From NCBI GenBank assembly GCA_963836355.1, contig CAWIJO010000006.1, positions 1 through 64,000 of the forward strand: a DNA stretch of 64,000 bases. The letters run 5' to 3'. The notes below the pieces were generated by a model. The model was not told where the DNA came from. It made no database searches and saw only the letters and a list, made by a program, of their open reading frames with translations. The translations under genes were made by a program, and so were the position numbers. Origin of the DNA: Palsa-506 sp963836355 (GTDB taxonomy: Bacteria > Actinomycetota > Actinomycetes > Streptosporangiales > Streptosporangiaceae). This document shows positions 7,647 to 15,699 of the stretch, piece after piece. Every line of letters starts with the position of its first letter. Position 1 is the stretch's first letter.

Positions 7647-9698
7647 GTGAACGGCGAGCACAAGATCACCAGCGGGCACCGTGCCCGGACGGCGCTGGTC
7701 TACCTGCGGCAGTCGACCCTGATGCAGGTCCGCGAGCACACCGAGTCGACGCTGCGGCAGTACGCGCTGGCCGACACCGCGGTGGCGCTGGGCTGGGCGG
7801 CCCGGGATGTGGAGGTGATCGACCGGGACCTGGGCCTGTCGGGGACGTCGGCGGCGCACCGGCAGGGGTTCCGGGAGCTGATGTCGCGGGTGTGCCTGGG
7901 CGAGGTCGGGGCGGTGCTCGGGCTGGAGATCTCCCGGCTGGGCCGCTCGAACGCGGACCTGGCCCGGCTGGCGGAGATGGCCCGGCTGACCGGTACGCTG
8001 CTCATCGACAGCGACGGGGTCTACGACCTGGCCGATTTCAACGACTGGCTGGTGCTGGGCCTGAAATCCACGATGAGCCAGGCGGAGCTGCACATCATGG
8101 CCGGGCGGCTGCAGGCGGCCAAGCGGGCCGCTGCCGAACGCGGCGAGCTGCGGGCCCCGCTGCCGGTCGGGCTGGTCTGCGACGCCGACGGCGCGACAGT
8201 GACCGACCCCGATGCCGAGGTCCAGGCCGCCGTCGCCGACATCTTCGCCTGCTTTCTCGCGGCCGGGTCGGCTTACGGCGTCGTGGCGGCGTTCGCCGGC
8301 CGCAAGTTCCCCCAGCGCGCCTACGGCGGCGCCTGGGCCGGGCAGCTGCGGTGGAGCCCGCTGACCCACCACCGGGTACTGCAGGTGCTGAAGAATCCCG
8401 CCTACGCCGGCGCCTATGTTTACGGGCGGTGCGTGACCCGCAAGAAAATAGACGCCGACGGGAACGTGCGCACGGTGACCGCCGACCTGCCCCGCGCGCA
8501 GTGGCCGGTGCTGATCAAAGATCATCACCCCGGTTACATCACCTGGGAGGAGTACCTGGCGATCGAGGCGCGGCTGGCCGCCAACCACACCGCGGCCGGC
8601 GCCCGGCCGGTGCGGGAGGGCACGGCGCTGTGCCAGGGGATCATGATCTGCGGCGGCTGCGGCGGGCCGATGGCCGCCAACTACCACGGCGATGACCGGG
8701 CCAGCTACGAATGCCACTCCCACCGCGACGGCAAGAAAACCCCCGGCTGCCGCAGCATCACCGCGCACGCGGTCGACGACGCCGTCGCGGGCGCGCTGCT
8801 AGCCGCGCTGACCCCCGAGCAGGTCGCGCTCGCGCTCGCCGCCGCTGGCGAGGTGACCAGCCAGTACCAGCGGACGAGCCGCGCGGCCGAGCTCGCCGTC
8901 GAACGCGCCCGGTATGAGGCAGACCGCGCCGAGCGGGCCTTCAGCGCCGTCGAGCCGGAGAACCGGCTGGTCGCCCGCACCCTGGAAGCCCGGTGGGAAG
9001 CCAAGCTCGCCGCGCTCGCTGACGCCGGGCAGGCCCTGCAAGCCGCCCAGGCCACGCTGCCGCCGCTTCCTGACCGGGCCAGCCTGGCCAAACTCGCCGC
9101 CGACCTGCCCGCGCTGTGGCACGCCCCCACCACCACCCCGCGCGACCGCAAGCGCCTGCTGCGCACCCTTATCGCCGACGTCACCTTGCTGCCCGAAGCC
9201 AACCGGGCCAAGGCCAGGATCGGGATCCGCTGGCACACAGGCGCCGCCGACGAGATCGTCATCGACCGTCCCAGGCCCACCGGAGTGCCCGCCCCCACGC
9301 CCAGCCCCGCCACCGGGCTGATCCGCGAACTCGGCCCCGTCACCAGCAACACCGACCTGGTCACCCTGCTCGGCCAGCGCGGATACCTCACCGGCGCGGG
9401 CCGCCCGTTCGACATCAAAGCCGTCCAGTGGGTCCGTCACGCCTACCAGATCCCCAGCCCCTCTCCCTGCCGCGGCACCGAGATCAGCGTCGCTGAGGCA
9501 GCCCGCCGGCTCGGCTGCAGCCCCGGCGTCGTCTACTACTGGACCGAAACCGGACAGCTGGACGCCCGCCGCAGCCCAGGCGGCAGGCTGTGCATCCCCT
9601 GGACACCGGCCACCGAGGCAGACTGCCGCGCCCGCATCACCACCTCCGGGCACCTCAACCCGGCCGCCCGGCGCACCAGGCCCCGCCAGCACCACTGA
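7647..9698 (+). CDS. Large serine recombinase 1
   Basis: 683 residues. I chose GTG 7647 (VNGEHKITSGHRARTALVYL) because a GGGAGG site precedes it. The resolvase domain (about 10-160) has the serine in YLRQST and the conserved GLSGTS and LEISRLGRS boxes. A recombinase domain follows with HHRVLQVLKNPAYAGAYVYG, then a zinc ribbon (CGGCGGPM ... CHSHRDGKKTPGC), a coiled coil, and a C-terminal MerR-like helix-turn-helix (SVAEAARRLGCSPGVVYYW). It should insert and excise the element through a 2-bp staggered break. It appears intact. Confidence 0.9.
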   Translation: MNGEHKITSGHRARTALVYLRQSTLMQVREHTESTLRQYALADTAVALGWAARDVEVIDRDLGLSGTSAAHRQGFRELMSRVCLGEVGAVLGLEISRLGRSNADLARLAEMARLTGTLLIDSDGVYDLADFNDWLVLGLKSTMSQAELHIMAGRLQAAKRAAAERGELRAPLPVGLVCDADGATVTDPDAEVQAAVADIFACFLAAGSAYGVVAAFAGRKFPQRAYGGAWAGQLRWSPLTHHRVLQVLKNPAYAGAYVYGRCVTRKKIDADGNVRTVTADLPRAQWPVLIKDHHPGYITWEEYLAIEARLAANHTAAGARPVREGTALCQGIMICGGCGGPMAANYHGDDRASYECHSHRDGKKTPGCRSITAHAVDDAVAGALLAALTPEQVALALAAAGEVTSQYQRTSRAAELAVERARYEADRAERAFSAVEPENRLVARTLEARWEAKLAALADAGQALQAAQATLPPLPDRASLAKLAADLPALWHAPTTTPRDRKRLLRTLIADVTLLPEANRAKARIGIRWHTGAADEIVIDRPRPTGVPAPTPSPATGLIRELGPVTSNTDLVTLLGQRGYLTGAGRPFDIKAVQWVRHAYQIPSPSPCRGTEISVAEAARRLGCSPGVVYYWTETGQLDARRSPGGRLCIPWTPATEADCRARITTSGHLNPAARRTRPRQHH

Positions 9699-9817
9699 CC
9701 GCGCCCCTGAATGTCAGCACCGGCTGCCATGCTCTTCCCATAGCAGCACTAAGACACCAGCAAACAGGAAAATCCCCACACGCCACGACAGGAGGGGCAG
9801 TATGAACCGTCCGTCCC

Positions 9818-11312
9818 GTCATGGTCAGACAAGCTGGTCGGCGAAGTGGTGCGCCTGCTCCTTGAGGCGTATTATGAGCCGCAGTTTTCTGACCGTTCGC
9901 ACGGGTTCCGGAAAAGGCGCGGGTGTCATACCGCGCTGCAGGAAATCCAGCGCACCTGGACTGGGACTACGTGGTTCATCGAGGCAGATATCTCCGACTG
10001 CTTCGGGTCACTAGACCATGATGTCATGGTCAGGATCCTGGCGGAGAAGATCCGCGATAACCGGTTTCTGCGGCTGATCAGCAATATGCTGAAGGCCGGG
10101 TACCTGGAGGACTGGCAATACCATCCGACGCTGAGCGGCTGTCCGCAAGGCGGCGTGGTGTCGCCGATTCTCTCGAATATCTACCTGGATAAGCTGGATA
10201 AGTTTGTCGAGGAAATTCTGATCCCTCAATACACCAAAGGGCACCTCCGGAGGACCAACCCGCAGTACCGGAGGTTGAACGACCAGCGGCAGCGCGCGCG
10301 CAAGCGCGGCGACCGGGCCTCGGCCCGCAAGCTGCTCAGGCAGATGCGCGCGGTCCCCTGCGGTGACCCGACGGACCCCGGGTACCGGCGGCTGCGTTAC
10401 TGCCGCTACGCCGACGACCAGATCCTGGGGTTCACCGGACCGAAGGCCGAAGCCGAGCAGATCAAGGATCAGCTGGCGGCGTTCTTGCGCGACGAGCTCG
10501 CGCTGGAGCTGTCGGCGGCCAAGACCCTGATCACCCACGCCCGCAGCGCAGCGGCGCGGTTCCTCGGCTACGAGATCACCGTCCGGCACGACGACAGCAA
10601 GATCACCAGAGGACAGCGCGCGCCCAGCGGGCGGCGGATGCTCAACGGGACGGTCGCGCTGCGCGTGCCGCTGGAGGTGGTCAGGGCCAAGTGCGCCCTC
10701 TACCGGAGACGGGGCCAGCCCTGGCTCCGGCCCGCGCTGGTCAACCTGAGCGATTACGACATCGTCCGGGTCTACGGCGCGGAATACCGGGGCGTGGTGA
10801 ACTACTACCTTCTGGCCAGCGACGTCTGGCGGCTGCACGCGCTGCGCTGGAACGCCGAGACGTCGATGCTCAAGACCCTGGCAGCCAAGCACCAGTCCTC
10901 GGTGACCAAGATGGCGGCCCGTTACAAGGCCAAGATCGAGACACCGCACGGGCTGCGCACGTGCTTCGAAGCCAGGGTCCCCCGCGACGGCAAGAAGGAC
11001 CTGGTAGCCCGGTTCGGCGGGATACCGCTACGGCGGAACAACACGGGGTTCATCGCTGACCCCGCTCCTGTCCTGGTGCCCGCGCCCCGCAAGGAGCTGC
11101 TGTTCCGGCTCCGCGCGACCAGGTGCGAGCTGTGCGGGCAGCGCGGCACGGTGGCTGTCCACCAGGTCGCCAGGCTCGCCCGGCTCGGGACGCCAGGACC
11201 CGGCCAGCCCGCGTGGGCGGAACTCATGGCCAGGAAACGGCGCAAGACCCTCGTGGTCTGCCAGCCCTGCCACGAGGCCATCCACGCAACTCCTGTCACG
11301 CACGCGGCGTAA
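9818..11312 (+). pseudogene. ltrA: Group II intron reverse transcriptase/maturase, 3' part with HNH domain
   Basis: Resumes in frame after the serine-recombinase element with SWSDKLVGEVVRLLLEAYYE. The RT palm has the YADD motif (CRYADDQILGF) and PQGGVVSPILSN. A maturase X domain follows, and the C-terminus is an HNH-like zinc endonuclease domain (CELCGQRGTVAVHQVARL ... CQPCHEAIH). All catalytic motifs in this half look normal. Only the insertion breaks the gene, so precise excision of the serine-recombinase element would restore it. Confidence 0.88.
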
Positions 11313-11317
11313 TCGCT

Positions 11318-11354
11318 GGAGAGCCCAGTGCGCTAAAAGGCGCCCGCTGGGTTC
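11318..11354 (+). ncRNA. Group II intron domain V
   Basis: The hairpin has GAGCCCAGTGCGC and GGCGCCCGCTGGGTTC as its two strands with an AAAA tetraloop-like tip. This matches the domain V layout, including the AGC triad on the 5' strand and the asymmetric bulge. It follows the maturase stop closely, as in bacterial group II introns. Confidence 0.8.
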
Positions 11355-11429
11355 GGAGGGAGGCTGCGCGGAAAAGGCCGAAGCTCGAACACGGTGAACT
11401 TCGGACCTCGCCGCGCAGCCCACCCTGTC

Positions 11430-11576
11430 CATGAAAGCCCCCGCTCAACGCAGCCTTACCTGCACGCCGATCTTGAACTCAAAGAACGAGCCCTTGCCCG
11501 GACCACTCCCGCCAGCATCAAACCCGGCCGCTACCGGCCACCCGACAAGCTTCTCGCCTTCCTGGAAAGCCTGTGA
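11430..11576 (+). CDS. ritC: RIT tyrosine recombinase C, exon 2
   Basis: Encodes HESPRSTQPYLHADLELKER to FLESL, the end of RitC. It carries the catalytic His context and the nucleophilic Tyr (TQPYLHAD). It joins in frame to the WLG codon at 6060 when the intron is removed. The stop TGA at 11574-11576 touches the first base of the right RIT end. Confidence 0.85.
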   Translation, partial: HESPRSTQPYLHADLELKERALARTTPASIKPGRYRPPDKLLAFLESL

Positions 11577-11613
11577 TTATGCCGAGCGGCAGCGGGGCAC
11601 GGTCCCCGCCGGC
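11577..11613. repeat. RIT right inverted repeat, first part
   Basis: TTATGCCGAGCGGCAGCGGG to CCGCCGGC. It is the reverse complement of the inner 37 bases of the left end (2917-3009). An IS21-like element follows at 11614. The last four bases CGGC (11610-11613) are repeated at 15608-15611 as its target duplication. Confidence 0.9.
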
Positions 11614-11794
11614 TGAGTATTCCGATGAATCCAATCACCCGGTCCGAAGGTTTCCGGTCACCCGTCGGGTCGGAGGCCGCGTAGCGGCCGACGCTGGCTT
11701 TTACCTCCCCGCTTGTCACCTCCTTATGGTTCTGGTCGGTAGTGTGCCATTTCTGGTGTGGCGGTGCGAGCTGGAGGGGGCGTGGCGCTGGGGT

Positions 11795-12127
11795 TCAGGT
11801 GCCGGGGATGAGATCGCTGAGCGCGACAGGTTCCCCGCACGTGGGACAGTCTCCGCCCGGGCCGATGCGCCGGCATGGCCGGGCGCAGTCGTCGCACCAC
11901 TGGCGTCCGGTCTGGCGCTGGCCGCATTCGCTGCATTCGTAGACGGTGTGCTCGCGGCGGTGTCGGGGAGGCGGGAGCTGGGGGGCGGCGGGCGGGGGGT
12001 GGCGGCGCCGCCAGGCGGCTTGCTTGCACGTGTCGGAGCACCAGATGCGCCGGCCGGCACGGGTGAATGTCTTTCCGCAGGCCGGGCAGGTTGCGGTGCC
12101 GCGGGGGCTGGTGTCAGGCGCTGGCAT
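11795..12127 (-). CDS. Small multi-zinc-finger protein of the IS21-like element
   Basis: 110 residues, MPAPDTSPRGTATCPACGKT onward. Four Cys pairs are visible: CPACGKTF with WCSDTC, CSECG with WCDDC, and CPTCG near the end. The first pair resembles the MYM/FCS-type motif also seen at the start of the neighbouring coiled-coil protein. The start lies 14 bases inside the 3' end of that gene, so the two are translationally coupled. A DNA- or RNA-binding accessory role in transposition is inferred only from position and fingers. Confidence 0.6.
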   Translation of the reverse strand: MPAPDTSPRGTATCPACGKTFTRAGRRIWCSDTCKQAAWRRRHPPPAAPQLPPPRHRREHTVYECSECGQRQTGRQWCDDCARPCRRIGPGGDCPTCGEPVALSDLIPGT

Positions 12128-13058
12128 CGGCGCTCACTTCCTGGCGGACACGGGCGCGGGCAGCTTTTGCGCTGGCGCTGGCAGCGAGGTGGCTGGTGAG
12201 CTGGCGGCGGTCGGTGCGCTCGGTTTCCAGCTGGGCTTCGGCGCGCTCGGCACGGTCGCGTTCGGCGTCGGTGAGGGCTTGCTGGGCCTGGATCTGGGCG
12301 GCGTGGCTGGCGGTGAGGGCGTCGCGCTCGCGGGCGGCGTCGTCGCGGACGCGGCTGGCCTCGGCGCGGGCGTCGGCTTCGGCCTGCCGGGCGCGGGCGG
12401 TCTCGGCGGCGGCGGCCGCGGTGTCGCTGCGGGCGGCGGTGATGGCGGCGTCACGTTCGGCCTGCAGCCGGCCGGTTTCCTGGCCGGCGGCGTCGGCCTG
12501 CGCGGTGGCGGCTTGTGCTGCTGCGGTGAGCCTGGTGGTCTCGGCGCGCAGCTGGTCCAGCTCGGCGGCCAGGGCGCGGGCGGAGTCCTGGTCGGCCCGG
12601 GCGGCGTCCAGGGCCTCGGCCAGTGCCCGGGTTTCGGCCTCAGCTTCGGCCTGAAGAGCGGCGGCGGTGGCGGCGGCGGCCTCGGCGAGGCGGCGGGCGG
12701 CCTCGGCGCCGGCGATGTCGGCGCGGACGCGTGCGGGCTGCAGCGCGGCGGCCTGCTCGCGGGCGGCCCGGGCGCAGGCGCCGGCCTGGCGCAGCAGCTG
12801 CTCCAGGGCGGCCAGTGGGTCAGCGTCCCCGTTGTCGGGGCCGGCGCCGGGAGCGGGCAGGCGGGCGTCGTTGTGGTAGCGGCGGGCGCACTCGTCGCTG
12901 CAGAACACCCGGCTGCGGCCGCGGCCGACGGAGGCCGGGACCGGGCGGGCGCAGCCGGGTCGCTTGCATGCCTGCGCCGCCGCGGGTGGCTGCGGCTGGC
13001 CCTCGGCCGGGTGGTCCTGGCCGCTGGCGTCAGCAGTGCCGGGGATGGTGGCCGTCAT
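12114..13058 (-). CDS. Zinc-finger coiled-coil protein of the IS21-like element
   Basis: 314 residues. An N-terminal zinc finger (CKRPGCARPVPASVGRGRSR then VFCSDECARRYHNDARL) is followed by about 220 residues of Ala/Glu/Arg/Gln-rich heptads that should form a long coiled coil (about 85-300). A TTTCCTTTCTTTC tract precedes the start on the plus-strand side; read in gene direction this is a purine-rich AAAGAAAG leader. It lies 52 bp after istB in the same direction. It resembles KfrA-like plasmid proteins in layout, though no sequence match is claimed. It may tether or regulate the transposition complex. Confidence 0.6.
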   Translation of the reverse strand: MTATIPGTADASGQDHPAEGQPQPPAAAQACKRPGCARPVPASVGRGRSRVFCSDECARRYHNDARLPAPGAGPDNGDADPLAALEQLLRQAGACARAAREQAAALQPARVRADIAGAEAARRLAEAAAATAAALQAEAEAETRALAEALDAARADQDSARALAAELDQLRAETTRLTAAAQAATAQADAAGQETGRLQAERDAAITAARSDTAAAAAETARARQAEADARAEASRVRDDAARERDALTASHAAQIQAQQALTDAERDRAERAEAQLETERTDRRQLTSHLAASASAKAARARVRQEVSADASA

Positions 13059-13110
13059 TGCTTTTCCTTTCTTTCTTTATTTTCATGTCTGATCAGAAGT
13101 GAAATGAAAA

Positions 13111-13884
13111 TCACTCAGCGCGGGGCGTGCCGGTTCCGGCGGCGGAGACAGGCTGGGCGGCGGTGTCTTTGCGCAGCGACTCGCCGGTCAGCTCGATCCG
13201 CTCCGCGCTGCCCAGCAGGCGGTCCAGGGCGGCGTCGGCGATGGTCGGGTCGCCGATGGCCTGGTGCCACATCGCGACCGGCAGCTGGCTGGTGACGATG
13301 GTGGCGCGCAGCCCGGCCCGGTCCTCGATGACTTCCAGCAAGTCGGCGGCCTGGTCGCCGGTGAGGGGGCGGAGCAGCAGGTCGTCGATGACCAGCACGC
13401 TGGTGCGGGCCCAGGAAGCCAGCAGCCGGGCGATCCGCCCGTCGCCGCGGGCGATGGCCAGCTCGTCGAGCATCCGCGGGGCCCGCTGGTAGAGGGCGGT
13501 GTGGCCGTTGCGGATAGCGGCGTGGGCCAGGGCGCAGGCCAGGAACGTCTTGCCGGTGCCGGTGGGCCCGGTGATCACGATGGCGCGGGGCTGGGCGGCC
13601 CAGTGCGCGGCGGCGAGGCTGAGCAGCTGGCCGCGGTCCAGGCCGCGGGGGTGGCGGAAGTCGATGTCCTCGACGGCGGCGGGGATGCGCAGCCGGGCGG
13701 TCTTGAGGCTGCGGGTGACGCGGCGGCTGGCCCGCTCGGTCAGCTCCCGGTCGACGAGCAGGCCGAGTCGTTCCTCGAAGCTCAGCCCGGCGTAGCCGGC
13801 CTGGGCCTGCTGGTCGGCCAGGGCGGCGGCCATGGCGTGCAGCCGCAGCGTTTTCAGCCCGTCGATGGTGGGGTTGTCGAGCAT
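13111..13884 (-). CDS. istB: IS21 family helper ATPase IstB
   Basis: 257 residues, MLDNPTIDGLKTLRLHAMAA onward. The IstB/DnaC-like AAA domain has Walker A GPTGTGKT and Walker B VLVIDDL, plus the SQLPVAMWHQAIGDPTIADA box and the DRLL sensor region typical of IstB. It would load on target DNA, select the insertion site and activate IstA. The start lies 15 bp after the istA stop. A long C-terminal Arg/Ala tail ends at TPRAE. The gene is intact. Confidence 0.93.
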   Translation of the reverse strand: MLDNPTIDGLKTLRLHAMAAALADQQAQAGYAGLSFEERLGLLVDRELTERASRRVTRSLKTARLRIPAAVEDIDFRHPRGLDRGQLLSLAAAHWAAQPRAIVITGPTGTGKTFLACALAHAAIRNGHTALYQRAPRMLDELAIARGDGRIARLLASWARTSVLVIDDLLLRPLTGDQAADLLEVIEDRAGLRATIVTSQLPVAMWHQAIGDPTIADAALDRLLGSAERIELTGESLRKDTAAQPVSAAGTGTPRAE

Positions 13885-13899
13885 GACAGGGTGTCCTTT

Positions 13900-15447
13900 C
13901 TACTGGTAGTAGCCCGGGCCGCGGAGGTTGCCGTGGACCGGGTGCGGGGACAGCGGCGGGGCGCTGCCGGGCAGCGGCTGGCGGTCCAGCCCGGTGCTCA
14001 GGATCGACTTGACGCTGCGGTAGGAGTACGAGCGCAGCGCCAGCGCCCGGGCGCACGCGGCCTCAGTGCGGCCGGGACCGTAGCTGCTGGCCAGGCGGAT
14101 GATGCCCAGCACCGCGCGGTAGCCCTGCTGGGGATGCGTGCGGGAAGCCAGGATCGCCTCGGCCAGCGCTGCGGTGGACGGCCCGGTCTTGGCGGCCCAC
14201 TCGGTGATCCGCTGCGGCGTCCACTGGGCGTGCCGCCGGTGGGACTCGGGCATGTGCTCGTCGGCGGTGGTGTAGGCGTGCCGGACCTGCGAGCGCGGGT
14301 GCGAGGCGACCCGCTGCCCGCGGTGGAAGACCTCGACCGCACCCGCCGACAGCCGCACGTCGACCTGCTGGCGGGCCAGCCGGTAGGGCACGGAGTAGTA
14401 GTGAGAGTCCGCGGCTATGTGGTAGTCAATCCCGGCGCGGGCCTTGCGCCAGGTGGCGAACTCATACCGGGTCGCCGGCAGCGGCCGCAGCGCCGGGCGG
14501 TCCAGCTGCTCGAACAGTTCCTGCCGGCTGCCGTCCAGCTTCTGGAACGGCCGGGCGTTGATCTCCGCGGCGCACCCGGCGATGGCCGCGTTGGCCTCGC
14601 CCAGGCTGGTGAACTTCCAGCCGCGCAGCCGGGCGATGATCCACCGCTCGGCCAGCAGCACGCCCGATTCGGCTTTGGGCTTGTCGCGCGGCTTATACGG
14701 CCGGGCCGGGATGATCGCCACGCCGTAATGCGCGGCCATCTCGGCGAAGGTGGCGTTCACGTCCGGCTCGTACCGGTCCGGCCTGGTCACCGCCGAGCGC
14801 AGGTTGTCGCTGACGACGATCGCCGGGCAGCCGCCCAGGGCCTCGAAGCAGTGGACGTGCGCGGTCACCCAGTACGCCAGTTCCTGGGAGGGGAACGCCT
14901 CGGCATACAGGTAGCCGGACGCGCCCAGCACCGCGACGAACAGCTCGGCCTTCAATGCGATCTGGCCGGTCACCGGATCGTGCACCGGGAAGGTGTCGCC
15001 GGGGAAGTCGACGAACAGCTTCTCCCCGGGCGCGTGGGCCTGGCGCATGCTCACGTCGATGCCGTTGCGCCAGGACCGGTACAAGTTCGCGAACTGCGAG
15101 TAGCCGTAGCCGTCGCCGGGATGGGCTTCCCGGTACTCCACCCACAGCAGCTGCAGCGTCACGCCCTTCTTGCGCATCTCATCGTGCACGTGCTGCCAGT
15201 CCGGCGCCGGCCGGTCCGTGCCGGCCGGCAGCACCGGCGGGTACAGCAGTGCTTCCAGCCCGGCGTCGTCCAGGTCAGCGGGCAGCGGCCACTTCACGCC
15301 CGCGGCCGCCGCCCGGACCAGGTAGTCGTGCACCGTGGTCTGCGGTACGCCCGACGCCGCGGCGACCAGGCGCTGGCTCAGCTCCTCGCCCAGAGCCAGC
15401 CGGAGAACTTCGCGGATCTTGCGCATGTCGACGCGGGGTCGCGGCAT
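13900..15447 (-). CDS. istA: IS21 family transposase IstA
   Basis: 515 residues. The N-terminal helix-turn-helix is LSQRLVAAASGVPQTTVHDYL. The DDE catalytic core has Asp in KLFVDFPGDTF, Asp in AIVVSDNLRSAV and Glu in PRDKPKAESGV. The C-terminus has the Mu-type beta barrel region (HYYSVPYRLARQQVDVRLSA). It cuts and joins the element ends with IstB. The gene is intact and starts about 160 bp inside the right end, where repeated binding sites lie. Confidence 0.93.
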   Translation of the reverse strand: MPRPRVDMRKIREVLRLALGEELSQRLVAAASGVPQTTVHDYLVRAAAAGVKWPLPADLDDAGLEALLYPPVLPAGTDRPAPDWQHVHDEMRKKGVTLQLLWVEYREAHPGDGYGYSQFANLYRSWRNGIDVSMRQAHAPGEKLFVDFPGDTFPVHDPVTGQIALKAELFVAVLGASGYLYAEAFPSQELAYWVTAHVHCFEALGGCPAIVVSDNLRSAVTRPDRYEPDVNATFAEMAAHYGVAIIPARPYKPRDKPKAESGVLLAERWIIARLRGWKFTSLGEANAAIAGCAAEINARPFQKLDGSRQELFEQLDRPALRPLPATRYEFATWRKARAGIDYHIAADSHYYSVPYRLARQQVDVRLSAGAVEVFHRGQRVASHPRSQVRHAYTTADEHMPESHRRHAQWTPQRITEWAAKTGPSTAALAEAILASRTHPQQGYRAVLGIIRLASSYGPGRTEAACARALALRSYSYRSVKSILSTGLDRQPLPGSAPPLSPHPVHGNLRGPGYYQ

Positions 15448-15534
15448 CGAGCCTTTTCCTCGGGCACAGGGGCTATGTCCGAGTAAGCGTCTCAGCGCCC
15501 GTAACCTCCGTGGTGTTACGACACGCCACCGATA

Positions 15535-15607
15535 GGTGATCGGATTCGATCGGAATCAGCGATCGGATTGCATCGGAATAGGCGATCGGATTCGCTCGGA
15601 ATCCTCA
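15535..15607. repeat. IS21-like right-end transposase-binding repeats
   Basis: Three direct copies of GATCGGATTC-like units with a GGAAT tail start near 15540, 15562 and 15585, spaced about 23 bp. The left end (11614-11640) has one such unit in inverse orientation. Multiple subterminal repeats are a known IS21 feature, and they are thought to be the IstA sites. Confidence 0.75.
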
Positions 15608-15667
15608 CGGCCTGCCCGCGCCCGCCGGCGCGGGCACCGGCTCGGGATAACCGCAGCCTCGGCATAA
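15608..15667. repeat. RIT right inverted repeat, second part
   Basis: From CGGCCTGCCCGCG to CTCGGCATAA. It completes the 93-bp right end together with 11577-11613 and is the exact inverse of 2917-2976. CGGC at its start is the IS21 target duplication. Confidence 0.9.
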
Positions 15668-15699
15668 CGTCAGTTACGCCGAATTCGGCGTAACTGACG
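15668..15699. repeat. Perfect 32-bp palindrome at the RIT right junction
   Basis: The sequence reads the same on both strands: CGTCAGTTACGCC, centre GAATTC, then the inverse arm ending CTGACG. CTGACG also borders the left RIT end (2911-2916). The original gene needs only one CTGACG, so the other 26 bases came with the element. It is probably a crossover or coupling sequence. Confidence 0.85.

Larger units (their letters stand above)
6894..9817 (+). mobile_element. Serine-recombinase element 1 (DUF5372 / DUF6788 / recombinase)
   Basis: About 2.92 kb inserted into the intron's reverse-transcriptase gene at the conserved RPLGLP/TW position. No long terminal repeats are seen. The join shares only a CC dinucleotide, as expected for a serine recombinase with a 2-bp crossover. 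It carries three genes in one direction, with the recombinase last. A related but different element sits at 23354-27327. Confidence 0.82.
6061..11429 (+). mobile_element. Group II intron in ritC, itself interrupted
   Basis: The ritC reading frame is restored exactly by joining GGC at 6060 to CAT at 11430. One base of ambiguity remains because a C is shared. The 5' end reads TGCGCCGCG, close to but not the canonical GTGYG. A maturase/reverse-transcriptase gene (6595 onward) fills the middle. Domain V is recognisable at 11318-11354, followed by a domain-VI-like hairpin whose base pairs GGCTGCGCGG with CCGCGCAGCC. Without the serine-recombinase insertion the intron would be about 2.45 kb, a normal size. 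Splicing activity is doubtful because the maturase is split. Confidence 0.82.
11614..15607 (-). mobile_element. IS21-like element with two passenger genes
   Basis: 3,994 bp between TGAGTATTCCGATG at the left and the inverse of TGAGGATTCCGAGC at the right, flanked by a 4-bp CGGC duplication. It encodes IstA (transposase) and IstB (helper ATPase) in the usual order, plus two downstream genes for zinc-finger and coiled-coil proteins. It entered the right end of the RIT element. IS21 elements are normally about 2-2.5 kb, so the extra genes make this a longer variant. Confidence 0.88.
2917..15667 (+). mobile_element. RIT (recombinase-in-trio) element carrying nested insertions
   Basis: The element has three overlapping tyrosine-recombinase genes (3081-4301, 4298-5221, 5218 onward) and perfect 93-bp inverted ends (2917-3009, and 11577-11613 joined to 15608-15667). 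It lies in an ATPase gene between 6-bp CTGACG direct repeats (2911-2916 and 15694-15699). Removing the group II intron (about 5.37 kb) and the IS21-like element with its 4-bp duplication (about 4.0 kb) leaves about 3.4 kb, a typical RIT size. The trio arrangement with ATGA overlaps is the hallmark of RIT elements. Mobility of the trio is known from the family and not shown here. Confidence 0.88.

Noticed and set aside
11946..13295. 449-codon Gly-rich plus-strand frame
   Set aside because: It mirrors the Ala-rich coiled-coil gene on the other strand. The PE-PGRS-like look is an artefact of codon bias.
13264..15486. 740-codon plus-strand frame over istA/istB
   Set aside because: Shadow frame opposite two well-supported genes; low-complexity Gly/Arg/Gln composition and no motif.
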